DNA from: Xylocopilactobacillus apicola
Lineage (GTDB): Bacteria > Bacillota > Bacilli > Lactobacillales > Lactobacillaceae
Direction of reading: 5' to 3'
Assembly: GCF_033095985.1 (NCBI RefSeq)
Contig: NZ_AP026802.1
Coordinates: forward strand, 682,001 to 746,000
DNA length: 64,000 bases
The notes under the pieces are model-generated. The model was not told the origin of the DNA. It did not search any database and saw only the letters and a program-made list of their open reading frames with translations. Positions 7,605 through 15,542 of this stretch are shown one piece after another. The translations under genes and the position numbers were made by a program. Position 1 is the first letter of the stretch. Every line of letters starts with the position of its first letter.

Positions 7605-8259
7605 AGGAGAATTGCGCAAAGAAATTATTGCGGTGTTTAATCGCCGATATGCGACAAAAAAGTTTGATCCAACCAAGAAAATTGATCCAGCGGATTGGCA
7701 GGTAATTTTAGAGGCAGCTCGATTATCCCCAAGCTCATTTGGCTATGAGCCGTGGAAATTTTTGTTAATTGAAAACGAACAAATTAAAGAGGATCTTAAG
7801 GATTTTGCTTGGGGTGCAGTAAATAGCATCAATGGTGCAAGTCATTTGTTGCTTTGTTTGGCGCGCACGGATGTAACAGCTGACAGTGATTACGTGAAAC
7901 ATTTGGTTGAGGACGTTTTTCAAAATAAATATGATCCCCATTCTCCGCGTACTGATGCATTTCGAAATTTTCAAAAGCATGATTTTCAGTTGAATGATCC
8001 CCAAACGCTTTTTGATTGGGCTTGTAAACAGACTTACATTGCACTTGGAAATATGTTAACAACTGCGGCTTGGCTTGGGATTGATAGTTGTCCGATTGAA
8101 GGCTTTAACCGCGAAAAATTAACTGATTATCTCGTTTCTCACGATCTGATGGATCCAAAACATTTTGGAGTTTCTTATTTAGCAGGTTTTGGTTACCGAG
8201 ACCAAGAAATCACTCCTAAAAAAAGACAGCCTTTAACAGATATTTATCAAGTAATCTAA
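7594..8259 (+). CDS. Nitroreductase-family NAD(P)H-dependent oxidoreductase
   Basis: 221 residues, one nitroreductase domain. The N-terminal FMN-contact region is visible (FNRRYATKKFDP), followed by ARLSPSSFGYEPWKF, typical of FMN flavoenzymes that reduce nitro compounds, quinones or flavins. SCPIEGFNREKL and VSYLAGFGYRDQE near the C-terminus also fit. A strong binding site (GAGGAGG) precedes ATG 7594, inside the end of the acyltransferase gene. It converges with the minus-strand gene ending at 8256; the two genes overlap by 4 bp and no terminator hairpin lies between them. Confidence 0.9.
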   Translation: MENKGELRKEIIAVFNRRYATKKFDPTKKIDPADWQVILEAARLSPSSFGYEPWKFLLIENEQIKEDLKDFAWGAVNSINGASHLLLCLARTDVTADSDYVKHLVEDVFQNKYDPHSPRTDAFRNFQKHDFQLNDPQTLFDWACKQTYIALGNMLTTAAWLGIDSCPIEGFNREKLTDYLVSHDLMDPKHFGVSYLAGFGYRDQEITPKKRQPLTDIYQVI

Positions 8260-8990
8260 TCATCAACATGCTGTAAGGCATAATCAATTTGGTCGCTAGT
8301 AAATTTTTGCCGTTCAAGTTCTTTTTCGATATCGCGGTTTTCATGTTTAGTTTTTAAAGCGCTCTTTAAAGCTAATTCGGACCAATTTACGTTGATATTG
8401 TTAACCGCAAAATGAGCTTCGCTTTCGGTGAAGCCAGACCGTTCTTTGTCAATAAGCAATTCGTAGAGCATTTGTTTCGAGTAGTTGATTTGATTGACAC
8501 TACGTTGGGCTTCTTGCAACGCCTTTTGCGTCCAGTCGACTTTGACATGCTTAAGTGCATATTCAGCTTCTGAAGGCAAGAAAAGGTATTGATCTACAAG
8601 AAATTTGATGAGTTCTGATCGCTTGTTAATAATTCCATCCAGAAGTCTTTTGGCACATTCGGTTGCTGATTTGTTCCAGTTAAATTTCATTTTATCGATC
8701 GCTTGATTAGCGGCTTCTTCGCTGAAAACTAGACCATCTCCTTTTGGGGCAGTCAATCTAAGAAAGAGTGCTTTTCTCGAGGTCAAAAGTCCGAGCTCAG
8801 TATGGCTCTTAATTTCATCAATTGCTAAATTTACGTTATTGATTTTCTTTGGAGCAACGGTTTTAGGATCATGTTTTCTAAATTCGAGCCGAAATTGCGG
8901 CAGCTTTAGCCTCGGCGAAACGACCAGAATCGCCAGCGCCACAATGACCCAAAATTCCCAAGTTTGATAAATTTTTCGTCTTTTTTTCAA
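8256..8990 (-). CDS. Membrane-anchored protein with four Ltp-like repeats
   Basis: 244 residues. Residues 7-25 form one hydrophobic anchor (QTWEFWVIVALAILVVS) with no lipobox cysteine. The rest is four imperfect repeats of about 45 residues, each ending in a pattern like AIDKMKFNWNKSA, ALKHVKVDWTQKA, AVNNINVNWSELA or ALQHVDD. This is the Ltp domain (host cell surface-exposed lipoprotein). The best-studied member, from Streptococcus thermophilus phage TP-J34, blocks phage DNA entry; many chromosomal copies have no known role. The start is TTG with AGGA upstream. I am confident of the repeat family; a defence role is inference. Confidence 0.75.
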   Translation of the reverse strand: MKKRRKIYQTWEFWVIVALAILVVSPRLKLPQFRLEFRKHDPKTVAPKKINNVNLAIDEIKSHTELGLLTSRKALFLRLTAPKGDGLVFSEEAANQAIDKMKFNWNKSATECAKRLLDGIINKRSELIKFLVDQYLFLPSEAEYALKHVKVDWTQKALQEAQRSVNQINYSKQMLYELLIDKERSGFTESEAHFAVNNINVNWSELALKSALKTKHENRDIEKELERQKFTSDQIDYALQHVDD

Positions 8991-9002
8991 TTGTTATCCT
9001 AC

Positions 9003-9030
9003 CAAAAAAGCAGGGATGCCCCTGCTTTTT
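9003..9030 (-). terminator. Terminator of the 165-residue membrane protein gene
   Basis: AAAAGCAGGG-ATG-CCCCTGCTTTT forms a strong hairpin with A and T tracts on both sides, so it could work in both directions. On the minus strand it overlaps the stop of the upstream gene and precedes the Ltp-repeat gene, which therefore probably has its own promoter. Confidence 0.85.
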
Positions 9031-9526
9031 ATTTCGCGCCAGTATTCTGTTTAACTTCATTAATAAAGGTATCCCAACCAATCGCTAAATAATCTAACTG
9101 ATTTTTATCTTGGTCTGGCATGTTAATTACTGCACTAAGTAAATCAATTGATGAGCCTTTTGATTTACTGTTGATCTTACCTTGAATTTCCCAACCGTTC
9201 ATTCGGGCTTTCTGGCTTTTCTTAACGTAATAAGGACCCGAATTCTTAATTGAAGTAATCTCCACGTCAGATTTACTAATCTTTTGCTTCTTTTCTTTTG
9301 TTAAATAATCAAAAATTACTGTTTGGGCGACGCTTTTAGCCTTGTCTTTATCAGTAACGGGCTGCGGTTTTTTGACTACTTTGCTTGAAGAACTGCTGGC
9401 ACTTTTTCCGGTTGATTTACTTTTACTGGTTTGGTTGATCCCAATTACTACTCCGATCACTAGGACAATGATGATTAGCCAAAACCACCAAGTTTTATAA
9501 AAAGGTTGTTTCTCAGATTTATCCAT
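9029..9526 (-). CDS. Membrane-anchored extracytoplasmic protein, unknown function
   Basis: 165 residues. A short N-terminus is followed by one hydrophobic anchor at about 11-30 (KTWWFWLIIIVLVIGVVIG), a Ser/Lys-rich linker (about 33-55) and a compact domain to the end (about 60-165). I do not recognise the domain. It has no cysteine or obvious catalytic motif. The anchor begins with the same W-x-F-W pattern as the neighbouring Ltp-repeat protein. ATG 9526 has GTGAAG upstream. The gene ends at a strong terminator. Confidence 0.65.
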   Translation of the reverse strand: MDKSEKQPFYKTWWFWLIIIVLVIGVVIGINQTSKSKSTGKSASSSSSKVVKKPQPVTDKDKAKSVAQTVIFDYLTKEKKQKISKSDVEITSIKNSGPYYVKKSQKARMNGWEIQGKINSKSKGSSIDLLSAVINMPDQDKNQLDYLAIGWDTFINEVKQNTGAK

Positions 9527-9577
9527 AATTACTTCACTTTCATTAAGTTTTTCTATAACTATTATACAATAGTTTTC

Positions 9578-10288
9578 CTATTTTTCGCTTTTAACCTCGT
9601 TGATTGCTTTTTTCAGCGCATCTTGTTGAATTTGCTCTGTAATTTTTTTGATCAACTGCTGCTGTTGAGCTTGATTCATCTGCGGATTTTTCTGTCTCGC
9701 AGCTCGAACTTGTTCGCTAATTGTTTGCTGCATCTGCACTTTTTGTTGATCACTTGGTTTTAGCTTTTTACTTAAAGCAGTGCTTTGTTTAACCGAAAGA
9801 ACGTTCCAATTTTTAGGGATCTTAAAGGTATTGTCTTGTTCGATAAATTCCCCGTCATTTCTTTTACTAAATAAGTTTTTAGTGAAATTGCTTTGATAAC
9901 CCCAAGTTTTGGTTTGCTTTAATAAAACAGCCTGGTCACTACTAGAAGTTTTAACACGATTGTGAATGCCATAGCGCGTATCGGTATTAGTTATTTTGCC
10001 GTGGGGTGAGTTTTTGTAAAGATAGATTGATAAATCTTGATCTAGTTTTTGGTAAACTAAAAGAGGAATTTCTTTAGTTGGGGAAGTGCTGTAAATGCTT
10101 GATTTTTGGGTTTTAGTTTCTTTAACCATTCCAAAATGAAACAAACTGTTCATTACTAAAAGAACAATTGAACTCAAGACAATTAAGCTCATGATAGTGA
10201 TCGTAGCGCGTCGTATTTTTTTTGACTTAATGTATATTAGCGTTAGAAAAAGTCCAATAATGCTGATTGCAGCAATCAAAATAATCAT
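9578..10288 (-). CDS. DUF4811-like membrane protein
   Basis: 236 residues. Two hydrophobic helices at about 1-18 and 32-48 form a hairpin, followed by an extracytoplasmic domain and a long Gln/Lys-rich, probably coiled-coil tail (about 165-236; many QQ and KK pairs). The arrangement fits DUF4811 proteins of lactobacilli, whose function is unknown; the assignment is from memory of the family's shape. ATG 10288 has AAAGGAG upstream. It lies 6 bp after the 70-residue gene and is probably co-transcribed with it. Confidence 0.6.
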   Translation of the reverse strand: MIILIAAISIIGLFLTLIYIKSKKIRRATITIMSLIVLSSIVLLVMNSLFHFGMVKETKTQKSSIYSTSPTKEIPLLVYQKLDQDLSIYLYKNSPHGKITNTDTRYGIHNRVKTSSSDQAVLLKQTKTWGYQSNFTKNLFSKRNDGEFIEQDNTFKIPKNWNVLSVKQSTALSKKLKPSDQQKVQMQQTISEQVRAARQKNPQMNQAQQQQLIKKITEQIQQDALKKAINEVKSEK

Positions 10289-10294
10289 TAACGT

Positions 10295-10507
10295 TTACTC
10301 CTTTGCTTTGTTTTTAAATAGTGTATTGGTCAGATGATTACCACGATCTTTAATAATCAGATAATCATTCTTGTCAATCAAATGAACCTGATAGCATTGA
10401 CAGTTATCAGGGGATGGTTCTTTGTAAATATGAGTTATTTTGTCTAAATTAAGGCAGATTTCAATTTCTTTTCCATTTTTGAGTTCGGTTAACCAAATAA
10501 ATCCCAT
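10295..10507 (-). CDS. Small hypothetical protein
   Basis: 70 residues, mostly predicted beta (FIWLTELKNGKEIEICLNLDKI). The N-terminal half loosely resembles FlbD-like small proteins, which share a 'LT.LNG.....N.d.I..I' layout, but no flagellar gene is present and I would not transfer the name. ATG 10507 has GGAAA upstream. First gene of a two-gene minus-strand unit; its promoter lies in the shared region with thrE. Confidence 0.5.
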   Translation of the reverse strand: MGFIWLTELKNGKEIEICLNLDKITHIYKEPSPDNCQCYQVHLIDKNDYLIIKDRGNHLTNTLFKNKAKE

Positions 10508-10544
10508 TTTAATTTCCTATTCGTTAAAATAATTAAGTATGAAG

Positions 10545-10579
10545 ATTATACCGCAGATTTTATCAAATTTCGGTATAAA
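10545..10579. promoter_or_regulatory. Divergent promoter pair built on an inverted repeat
   Basis: TTATACCG (10546-10553) and CGGTATAA (10571-10578) are perfect 8-bp inverted arms 17 bp apart. Each arm carries a -10 hexamer pointing outward: TATAAA at 10574-10579 for thrE and TATAAT at 10550-10545 on the minus strand for the small-protein operon. No clear -35 boxes were seen. The symmetry suggests shared control, or simply two mirrored -10 elements. Confidence 0.5.
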
Positions 10580-10608
10580 ATATTTGTAGTTGGAAAAGAG
10601 AATAATTA

Positions 10609-11961
10609 ATGTCTGAAATTTATCCAAAAAAAGATGAAAAAAGTGAACTCTCTCAAAGTCATCACATGCAAATTCCGTGGTACGACGTAATCGATGATCA
10701 AAATGATCAAGTTCTTAATTCGGCTCTAAAAGAACGATCATCGATTGTTGGGCGGGTTGGAATTATGTTATTGTCTTGTGGGACTGGTGCTTGGAGGGTG
10801 AGAGAAGCAATGAATACCATCGCTAGAAATTTACATTTGACCTGTTCAGCAGATATCGGTCTGACTTCCATTTCTTTTACTTGTTTTTATCAAAGTCATT
10901 CATATTCAGAGGTATTGACTCTTTCAAAAAGTGGGGTTAATACTGATAAATTAGATGCCTTGGAAAGATTTGTTCATAGTTTTTCAGATCAACTGCCACA
11001 TCTGAGTACGCGAGAGATTCACCGTAAGCTCGATGAAATTCAAAAAATGCCTGGTAACTACAGTGAGATTGCGACGGGTTTTGCGGCGGCGCTTGCTTGT
11101 AGTGCATTTGTATTTTTGTTGGGTGGTGGACCAATTGAAATGTTTTGTTGCTTTTTAGGAGCAGGCCTTGGAAATTTTATTCGTACCAAGTTGCTTAATC
11201 GCGAGCTAACTTTACTGGCTACAGTTGCCGTGGGAGTTGCGGCAGCTTGTTTAGTGTACTTATTAGTCTTTTTAGGATTAGAGAAATTATTTAAGATATC
11301 TCCTGAACACGAAGCAGGTTATATTGGAGCGATGTTGTTTGTGATTCCAGGATTTCCTTTTATCACTAGCATGTTAGATATTTCAAAACAAGATTTGCGT
11401 TCAGGTCTTGAACGATTTGTGTACGCTTTGATGATTACAATAGTTGCAACGCTAGTTGGCTGGTTAGTGGCCTTCACGGTGCATTTGCGTCCAGCAAATT
11501 TCTTACCGCTTGGTTTGACTCCGGTTTTGATGTTAGTATTTCGTTTCATTGCTAGCTTTTGTGGCGTTTTTGGGTTTTCAGTTATGTTTAATAGTCCGCG
11601 CCGGATGGCTTGTCTGTGCGGATTGATTGGTGCAATCTCAAACACGCTTAGATTAGAATTAGTTGATTTTACCAAAATCCCGCCAGCTGCAGCAGCATTT
11701 ATTGCGGCATTAACTGCAGGTTTAATTGCATCGGCAATGAACCGCGTGGATGGCTATCCGCGGATTTCGTTGACGGTTCCTTCTATTGTGATAATGGTTC
11801 CCGGACTTTATATTTATCGGGGGATGTATAATCTCGGCTTAAATAATATTAGCGTTGCAGCGGCTTGGCTTTCTAAAGCAATTTTAATTATTATGATGTT
11901 ACCGCTAGGTTTATTCACTGCCCGCGTTATTATGGATCAACGTTGGCGGCGCAGTGATTAG
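10609..11961 (+). CDS. ThrE-type threonine/serine exporter
   Basis: 450 residues with both halves of the family. An N-terminal soluble region plus five helices correspond to the ThrE (DUF1212) part (about 40-285); the C-terminal five helices correspond to the ThrE_2 part (about 310-440). The N-terminal segment RVGIMLLSCGTGAWRVREAMN is typical. The prototype in Corynebacterium glutamicum exports threonine and serine using the proton gradient. Here both halves are fused in one chain, as in that protein. Substrate specificity is not readable from the sequence. AGAGAA lies upstream of the ATG. Confidence 0.85.
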   Translation: MSEIYPKKDEKSELSQSHHMQIPWYDVIDDQNDQVLNSALKERSSIVGRVGIMLLSCGTGAWRVREAMNTIARNLHLTCSADIGLTSISFTCFYQSHSYSEVLTLSKSGVNTDKLDALERFVHSFSDQLPHLSTREIHRKLDEIQKMPGNYSEIATGFAAALACSAFVFLLGGGPIEMFCCFLGAGLGNFIRTKLLNRELTLLATVAVGVAAACLVYLLVFLGLEKLFKISPEHEAGYIGAMLFVIPGFPFITSMLDISKQDLRSGLERFVYALMITIVATLVGWLVAFTVHLRPANFLPLGLTPVLMLVFRFIASFCGVFGFSVMFNSPRRMACLCGLIGAISNTLRLELVDFTKIPPAAAAFIAALTAGLIASAMNRVDGYPRISLTVPSIVIMVPGLYIYRGMYNLGLNNISVAAAWLSKAILIIMMLPLGLFTARVIMDQRWRRSD

Positions 11962-11962
11962 T

Positions 11963-11986
11963 AAAAAAAATAGGCCCAATGGCCTA
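11963..11986 (-). terminator. Terminator of the tRNA-Glu gene
   Basis: On the minus strand TAGGCC-ATTG-GGCCTA is followed by eight T (complement of the A-run 11963-11970). It starts 5 bp after the tRNA 3' end. The opposite strand lacks a T-run, so it is one-directional. Confidence 0.85.
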
Positions 11987-11991
11987 ATTTA

Positions 11992-12063
11992 TCACCCGAA
12001 CGGGAATCGAACCCGTGTCTTCGCGATGAGAACGCGACGTCTTAACCCCTTGACTATCGGGCA
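11992..12063 (-). tRNA. tRNA-Glu, anticodon CTC
   Basis: Read on the minus strand, a full cloverleaf of 72 nt is present. The anticodon stem is TCGCG/CGCGA around loop TTCTCAT, giving anticodon CTC (reads GAG). The T-arm is ACGGG-TTCGATT-CCCGT, the D-arm GTCAAGGGGTTAAGAC, and the discriminator A. The acceptor stem is unusual: its first two pairs are T1-G72 and G2-T71, both wobbles. The 3' CCA is not encoded. It is a single gene with its own promoter and terminator between thrE and tdk. Lactobacilli commonly have the TTC isoacceptor, so this would be an extra Glu tRNA. Confidence 0.93.
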
Positions 12064-12079
12064 CTTCAAAAAAACAATA

Positions 12080-12134
12080 ATTATATTTTACATGTTTAGG
12101 AAGTTTTGTCAATTCCTGCGACATCTTTTATAAT
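12080..12134. promoter_or_regulatory. Back-to-back promoters of tRNA-Glu and tdk sharing -35 bases
   Basis: For tdk: TTGTCA (12106-12111), 17 bp, TATAAT (12129-12134), a near-consensus promoter. For the tRNA on the minus strand: TTGACA (complement of 12107-12112), 16 bp, TAAAAT (12090-12085), or TATAAT (12085-12080) at 21 bp. The two -35 boxes overlap by five bases, so polymerase cannot occupy both at once. Confidence 0.75.
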
Positions 12135-12164
12135 TGATAAGAGTTTTTGAGGGAAGGATAGGAA

Positions 12165-12758
12165 ATGGCACAATTATTTTTTAACTACGGTGCAATGAAC
12201 AGCGGTAAGAGCATCGAAATTTTAAAGGTAGCTCACAACTACGAAGAGGAAGGAAAAAAGGTTTTGGTTTTCACTTCCGGATTAGACTCTCGTTTTGGGA
12301 ACGGAAAAATTAGGAGTCGCATTGGGATCGAACGAGTCGCTGAGGTGATTAATCCTGATACTGATTTTTACGAAATAATCAAGAGTCAAGCCAAGTCGAC
12401 CAGGATTTCTTGTATTTTGATTGACGAGGCCCAATTTTTGTCGAAACAAAATGTGGTTGATTGCGCGCGGATTGTTGATGAATTCAATATTCCGGTAATG
12501 GCTTTTGGTCTTAAAAATGACTTTCAAAATCACTTATTTGAAGGTACGCAGTTTCTACTGCTTTATGCCGATAAATTCGAAGAAATAAAAACTATTTGTT
12601 GGTTCTGTGATCATAAAGCAACAATGAATTTAAGGCTTTCTAATAATCAACCAATTTACGAAGGTGAACAGTTTATGCTTGGTGGCAATGAATCGTATTT
12701 ACCCGTTTGTCGTGAGCACTATTTTCACCCTAAATTAAAGGAATTACAAAATGGATAA
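12165..12758 (+). CDS. tdk: Thymidine kinase
   Basis: 197 residues, type II thymidine kinase. It phosphorylates thymidine for nucleotide salvage. The P-loop is GAMNSGKS (residues 9-16), the Walker B/lid region ILIDEAQFL (about 86-94), and the zinc-binding cysteines lie in [10 protein letters not shown] and PVCREH. First gene of the tdk-prfA-prmC-tsaC group. It overlaps prfA by 8 bp and has its own strong promoter. Confidence 0.96.
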   Translation: MAQLFFNYGAMNSGKSIEILKVAHNYEEEGKKVLVFTSGLDSRFGNGKIRSRIGIERVAEVINPDTDFYEIIKSQAKSTRISCILIDEAQFLSKQNVVDCARIVDEFNIPVMAFGLKNDFQNHLFEGTQFLLLYADKFEEIKTICWFCDHKATMNLRLSNNQPIYEGEQFMLGGNESYLPVCREHYFHPKLKELQNG

Positions 12759-13836
12759 TTTTATTGAAAAAATACAAGCTTTGGCAGATCGATACAATGA
12801 ACTACAGGGGATGATGAGCGATCCTGAGATTATCTCTGATACTGATCGTTATATGAAGTTGTCAAAAGAAGAGTCAAAACTTCGTCCGATTATTGAAAAA
12901 TATAATCGCTATACGCAAAATTCGACTTTGATTGAGGAAAACCAGGAAATTATTGCCAGTTCTGAAGATCAAGAGTTAGCGGACTTAGCCAAAGAAGAAA
13001 TGAAAGATGCGGTTCAAGAGAATCAAAATTTAGAACAAGAAATTAAAGTGGACCTCCTGCCAGAAGATCCAAATGATGAGAAAAATATTATTATGGAAAT
13101 TCGAGGAGCAGCTGGTGGCGATGAAGCTTCATTATTTGCGGGTGATTTGTTGAGTATGTATGAAAAATTCGTTGCTACTCAGCCCGGTTGGAAGATGGAG
13201 ATTGTTAGTTCTTCACCGACGGAAGTAGGCGGCTTTAAAGAAGTGGAAGCAGTGATTACCGGCGATCATGTTTATTCTAAATTGAAGTACGAAAATGGTG
13301 CCCATCGAGTTCAAAGAGTTCCTGTCACTGAGTCACAAGGACGAGTTCATACTTCGACCGCGACGGTGATTATTATGCCTGAATACAGTGAAACTGACTA
13401 CAAAATTGATCCGAAGGATATTCGAGTGGATGTTTTGCGTTCTAGTGGGGCAGGTGGTCAGCATATTAATAAAACTTCAAGTGCGGTTCGGATGCTACAT
13501 TTACCGACTGGTATTATGGTGTTTATGGAAGAACAGCGTTCCCAGCAGCAAAACCGTGCTAAGGCACTGCAAATTTTGACAACTCGGGTCCATGACTACT
13601 ATGAATCTCAAAATCAAGAAGAATACGATTCTACAAGGAAAAATTTAGTTGGGACGGGAGATCGTTCAGAACGAATTCGGACCTATAATTATCCGCAAAA
13701 TCGCGTTACTGATCATCGAATTGGGTTAACTTTAAACAAATTAGATCGGGTGATGGATGGTGGATTAGGTGAAGTTATTGACGCTCTAGTTGCCTACGAC
13801 CAAGCTCAAAAGTTGCAAGATGTGGAAAATGGCTGA
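12751..13836 (+). CDS. prfA: Peptide chain release factor 1
   Basis: 361 residues, full length. RF1 recognises UAA and UAG and triggers peptide release. The GGQ loop is in [17 protein letters not shown] (about residues 230-246). A PxT-type codon-reading motif (VPVTESQGR, about 190) is present. The Gln of GGQ is the methylation target of PrmC, encoded by the next gene. Confidence 0.97.
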   Translation: MDNFIEKIQALADRYNELQGMMSDPEIISDTDRYMKLSKEESKLRPIIEKYNRYTQNSTLIEENQEIIASSEDQELADLAKEEMKDAVQENQNLEQEIKVDLLPEDPNDEKNIIMEIRGAAGGDEASLFAGDLLSMYEKFVATQPGWKMEIVSSSPTEVGGFKEVEAVITGDHVYSKLKYENGAHRVQRVPVTESQGRVHTSTATVIIMPEYSETDYKIDPKDIRVDVLRSSGAGGQHINKTSSAVRMLHLPTGIMVFMEEQRSQQQNRAKALQILTTRVHDYYESQNQEEYDSTRKNLVGTGDRSERIRTYNYPQNRVTDHRIGLTLNKLDRVMDGGLGEVIDALVAYDQAQKLQDVENG

Positions 13837-14641
13837 TTACCTAGTACGTGACTTTTTAAAAGATGCGAAAGATAAATTAAGCGATCAACCTGTGATTGCT
13901 GATTTTATTGCAGCAGATTTACTTAAAATTTCGTTGGGTGATCTTCCTTTTTATTATCAGCATCTAATGGTTCATCAAGATCTGGCCAATCAGTGGATCA
14001 AAGAATATTTAGCAGGTAAGCCTTATCAGTATTTAACTCATCAGGCTTATTTTTTTGATTTAACTTTTTATGTCGACGAAAATGTTTTGATTCCTAGACC
14101 AGAAACGGAAGAATTAGTTGAATGGCTCTTAAATCTTCATCACGAATCAAAGCTAAAAGTTCTCGATCTTGCAACGGGTTCTGGGGCGATTGCGGTGACT
14201 GTGAAAAAACATCGACCAAATTGGGATGTTACAGCGAGTGATATTTCGAAAGAGGCACTTGAAGTAGCTCGCAGTAATGCCAAATCTAATCAAGTGAAGA
14301 TCAACGTCGTCGAAAGTGATCTTTTTTCAAATCTAAATGAACGCTATGATGTGATTATTTCTAATCCTCCTTATATTGGGCAAAGTGAAGTTTCTGTGAT
14401 GGATCAGTCGGTTCTCAATCATGAGCCTAAAATTGCACTTTTTGCCCCGGATGATGGTTTATATTTTTATCAAAAAATTTATGAAGAGGTTGCCAACTAT
14501 TTAGAACCGAAAGGAGAACTTTTAATGGAATTCGGTTATCAGCAGAAAGCTAAATTGGCCGCGATCTATCAAACAGGTCAAATTGAATTCAAAAAAGATC
14601 TAAGTGGTCACGACCGGATGTTAAGGTGGCAAAATGACTAA
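13829..14641 (+). CDS. prmC: Release factor glutamine methyltransferase PrmC
   Basis: 270 residues from ATG 13829. Methylates the GGQ glutamine of release factors using S-adenosylmethionine. The N-terminal helical domain (about 1-75) is followed by a Rossmann methyltransferase with VLDLATGSGAIAV (SAM loop) and the catalytic NPPY in IISNPPYIG. The start is ambiguous: ATG 13820 and ATG 13829 are both in frame. I chose 13829, which overlaps the prfA end by 8 bp. Confidence 0.94.
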   Translation: MADYLVRDFLKDAKDKLSDQPVIADFIAADLLKISLGDLPFYYQHLMVHQDLANQWIKEYLAGKPYQYLTHQAYFFDLTFYVDENVLIPRPETEELVEWLLNLHHESKLKVLDLATGSGAIAVTVKKHRPNWDVTASDISKEALEVARSNAKSNQVKINVVESDLFSNLNERYDVIISNPPYIGQSEVSVMDQSVLNHEPKIALFAPDDGLYFYQKIYEEVANYLEPKGELLMEFGYQQKAKLAAIYQTGQIEFKKDLSGHDRMLRWQND

Positions 14642-15542
14642 AATTTATGACAAAACGAATTATAAAGAAGCGCTTCAAGCGATTAAACGGGGAGCACTGA
14701 CAGTTTATCCAACTGAGACCGTTTATGGTATTGGGTCAGTGATTCACAATTCTATTAGTCTTGCTAAAATTTTTGTCTTAAAAAAAAGACCTCGCAGTAA
14801 ACCTTTAAGTCTAAATATTGCATCGGCTGAAATGGCCCGGCCTTTTTTAAATTTTAGTGATTATCAGCGTTATCAAAAGATTGCTGCTAAGTTTTTGCCT
14901 GGACCATTATCAGTAATCTTCAAAACTTCGATCGAAAGTGAAGCGGCCCAGTACTTTACTCGCAAAGGCAGTATCTCCTTGAGAATGCCAGCAAGTGGCT
15001 TATTCTTGGATGCTTTGCGTGCTGTAGGCCCAATTGCTGGGACTTCCGCCAATTTAAGCGGAGAATTGTCATTGACCGATCCCCACGATGTGAAGGCTGC
15101 GATGAAGGATTTGGCAGAGATAATCTTACTAGACGGGGCACCAGAGATCGGAGTTGAATCGACTATTTTAGATTTAACTGGTAATCCTAAGATTTTCCGA
15201 GTTGGAGCAATTTCGGTTGAAGAAATAAGTGATTTTTTGGCTGAACCAGTTGAAATTGTCACTGATTCACGGCGTTATGAATTACGTAAAACTCTATATT
15301 TATATCGCAATTCAGCTGAATTAAATTCTTTAATTGATCGAGTGAAGCCGGATGATTATTTAATTTGGGGTAATAATTTTGGTTTTGCTGGGAAGTATCT
15401 GCCGCAATCCCCATTGGCAGAACTATTCAGTACTTTGAAAAAAATTGATCAGGATTCAAAAATTTCGGTAATTTTTGCAGAAGAAACAAATGATGATCTT
15501 TATAATCGAAAGTTAGGAGAATTGGCGCAAAAATGGGAATAA
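14634..15542 (+). CDS. Threonylcarbamoyl-AMP synthase (Sua5/TsaC2 type)
   Basis: 302 residues. Makes threonylcarbamoyl-AMP for the t6A37 modification of tRNAs reading ANN codons. The YrdC domain covers about 8-195: TVYPTETVYGIGS, FVLKKRPRSKPLSL, PAGTSANLSG, VESTILD. The extra C-terminal Sua5 domain (about 210-302) makes this the long form. It overlaps prmC by 8 bp and the next ORF by 10 bp. Confidence 0.94.
   Translation: MTKIYDKTNYKEALQAIKRGALTVYPTETVYGIGSVIHNSISLAKIFVLKKRPRSKPLSLNIASAEMARPFLNFSDYQRYQKIAAKFLPGPLSVIFKTSIESEAAQYFTRKGSISLRMPASGLFLDALRAVGPIAGTSANLSGELSLTDPHDVKAAMKDLAEIILLDGAPEIGVESTILDLTGNPKIFRVGAISVEEISDFLAEPVEIVTDSRRYELRKTLYLYRNSAELNSLIDRVKPDDYLIWGNNFGFAGKYLPQSPLAELFSTLKKIDQDSKISVIFAEETNDDLYNRKLGELAQKWE

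Noticed and set aside
14873-15262. 129-residue minus-strand ORF inside tsaC
   Set aside because: Fully covered by a clear plus-strand gene, with no recognisable domain or binding site.
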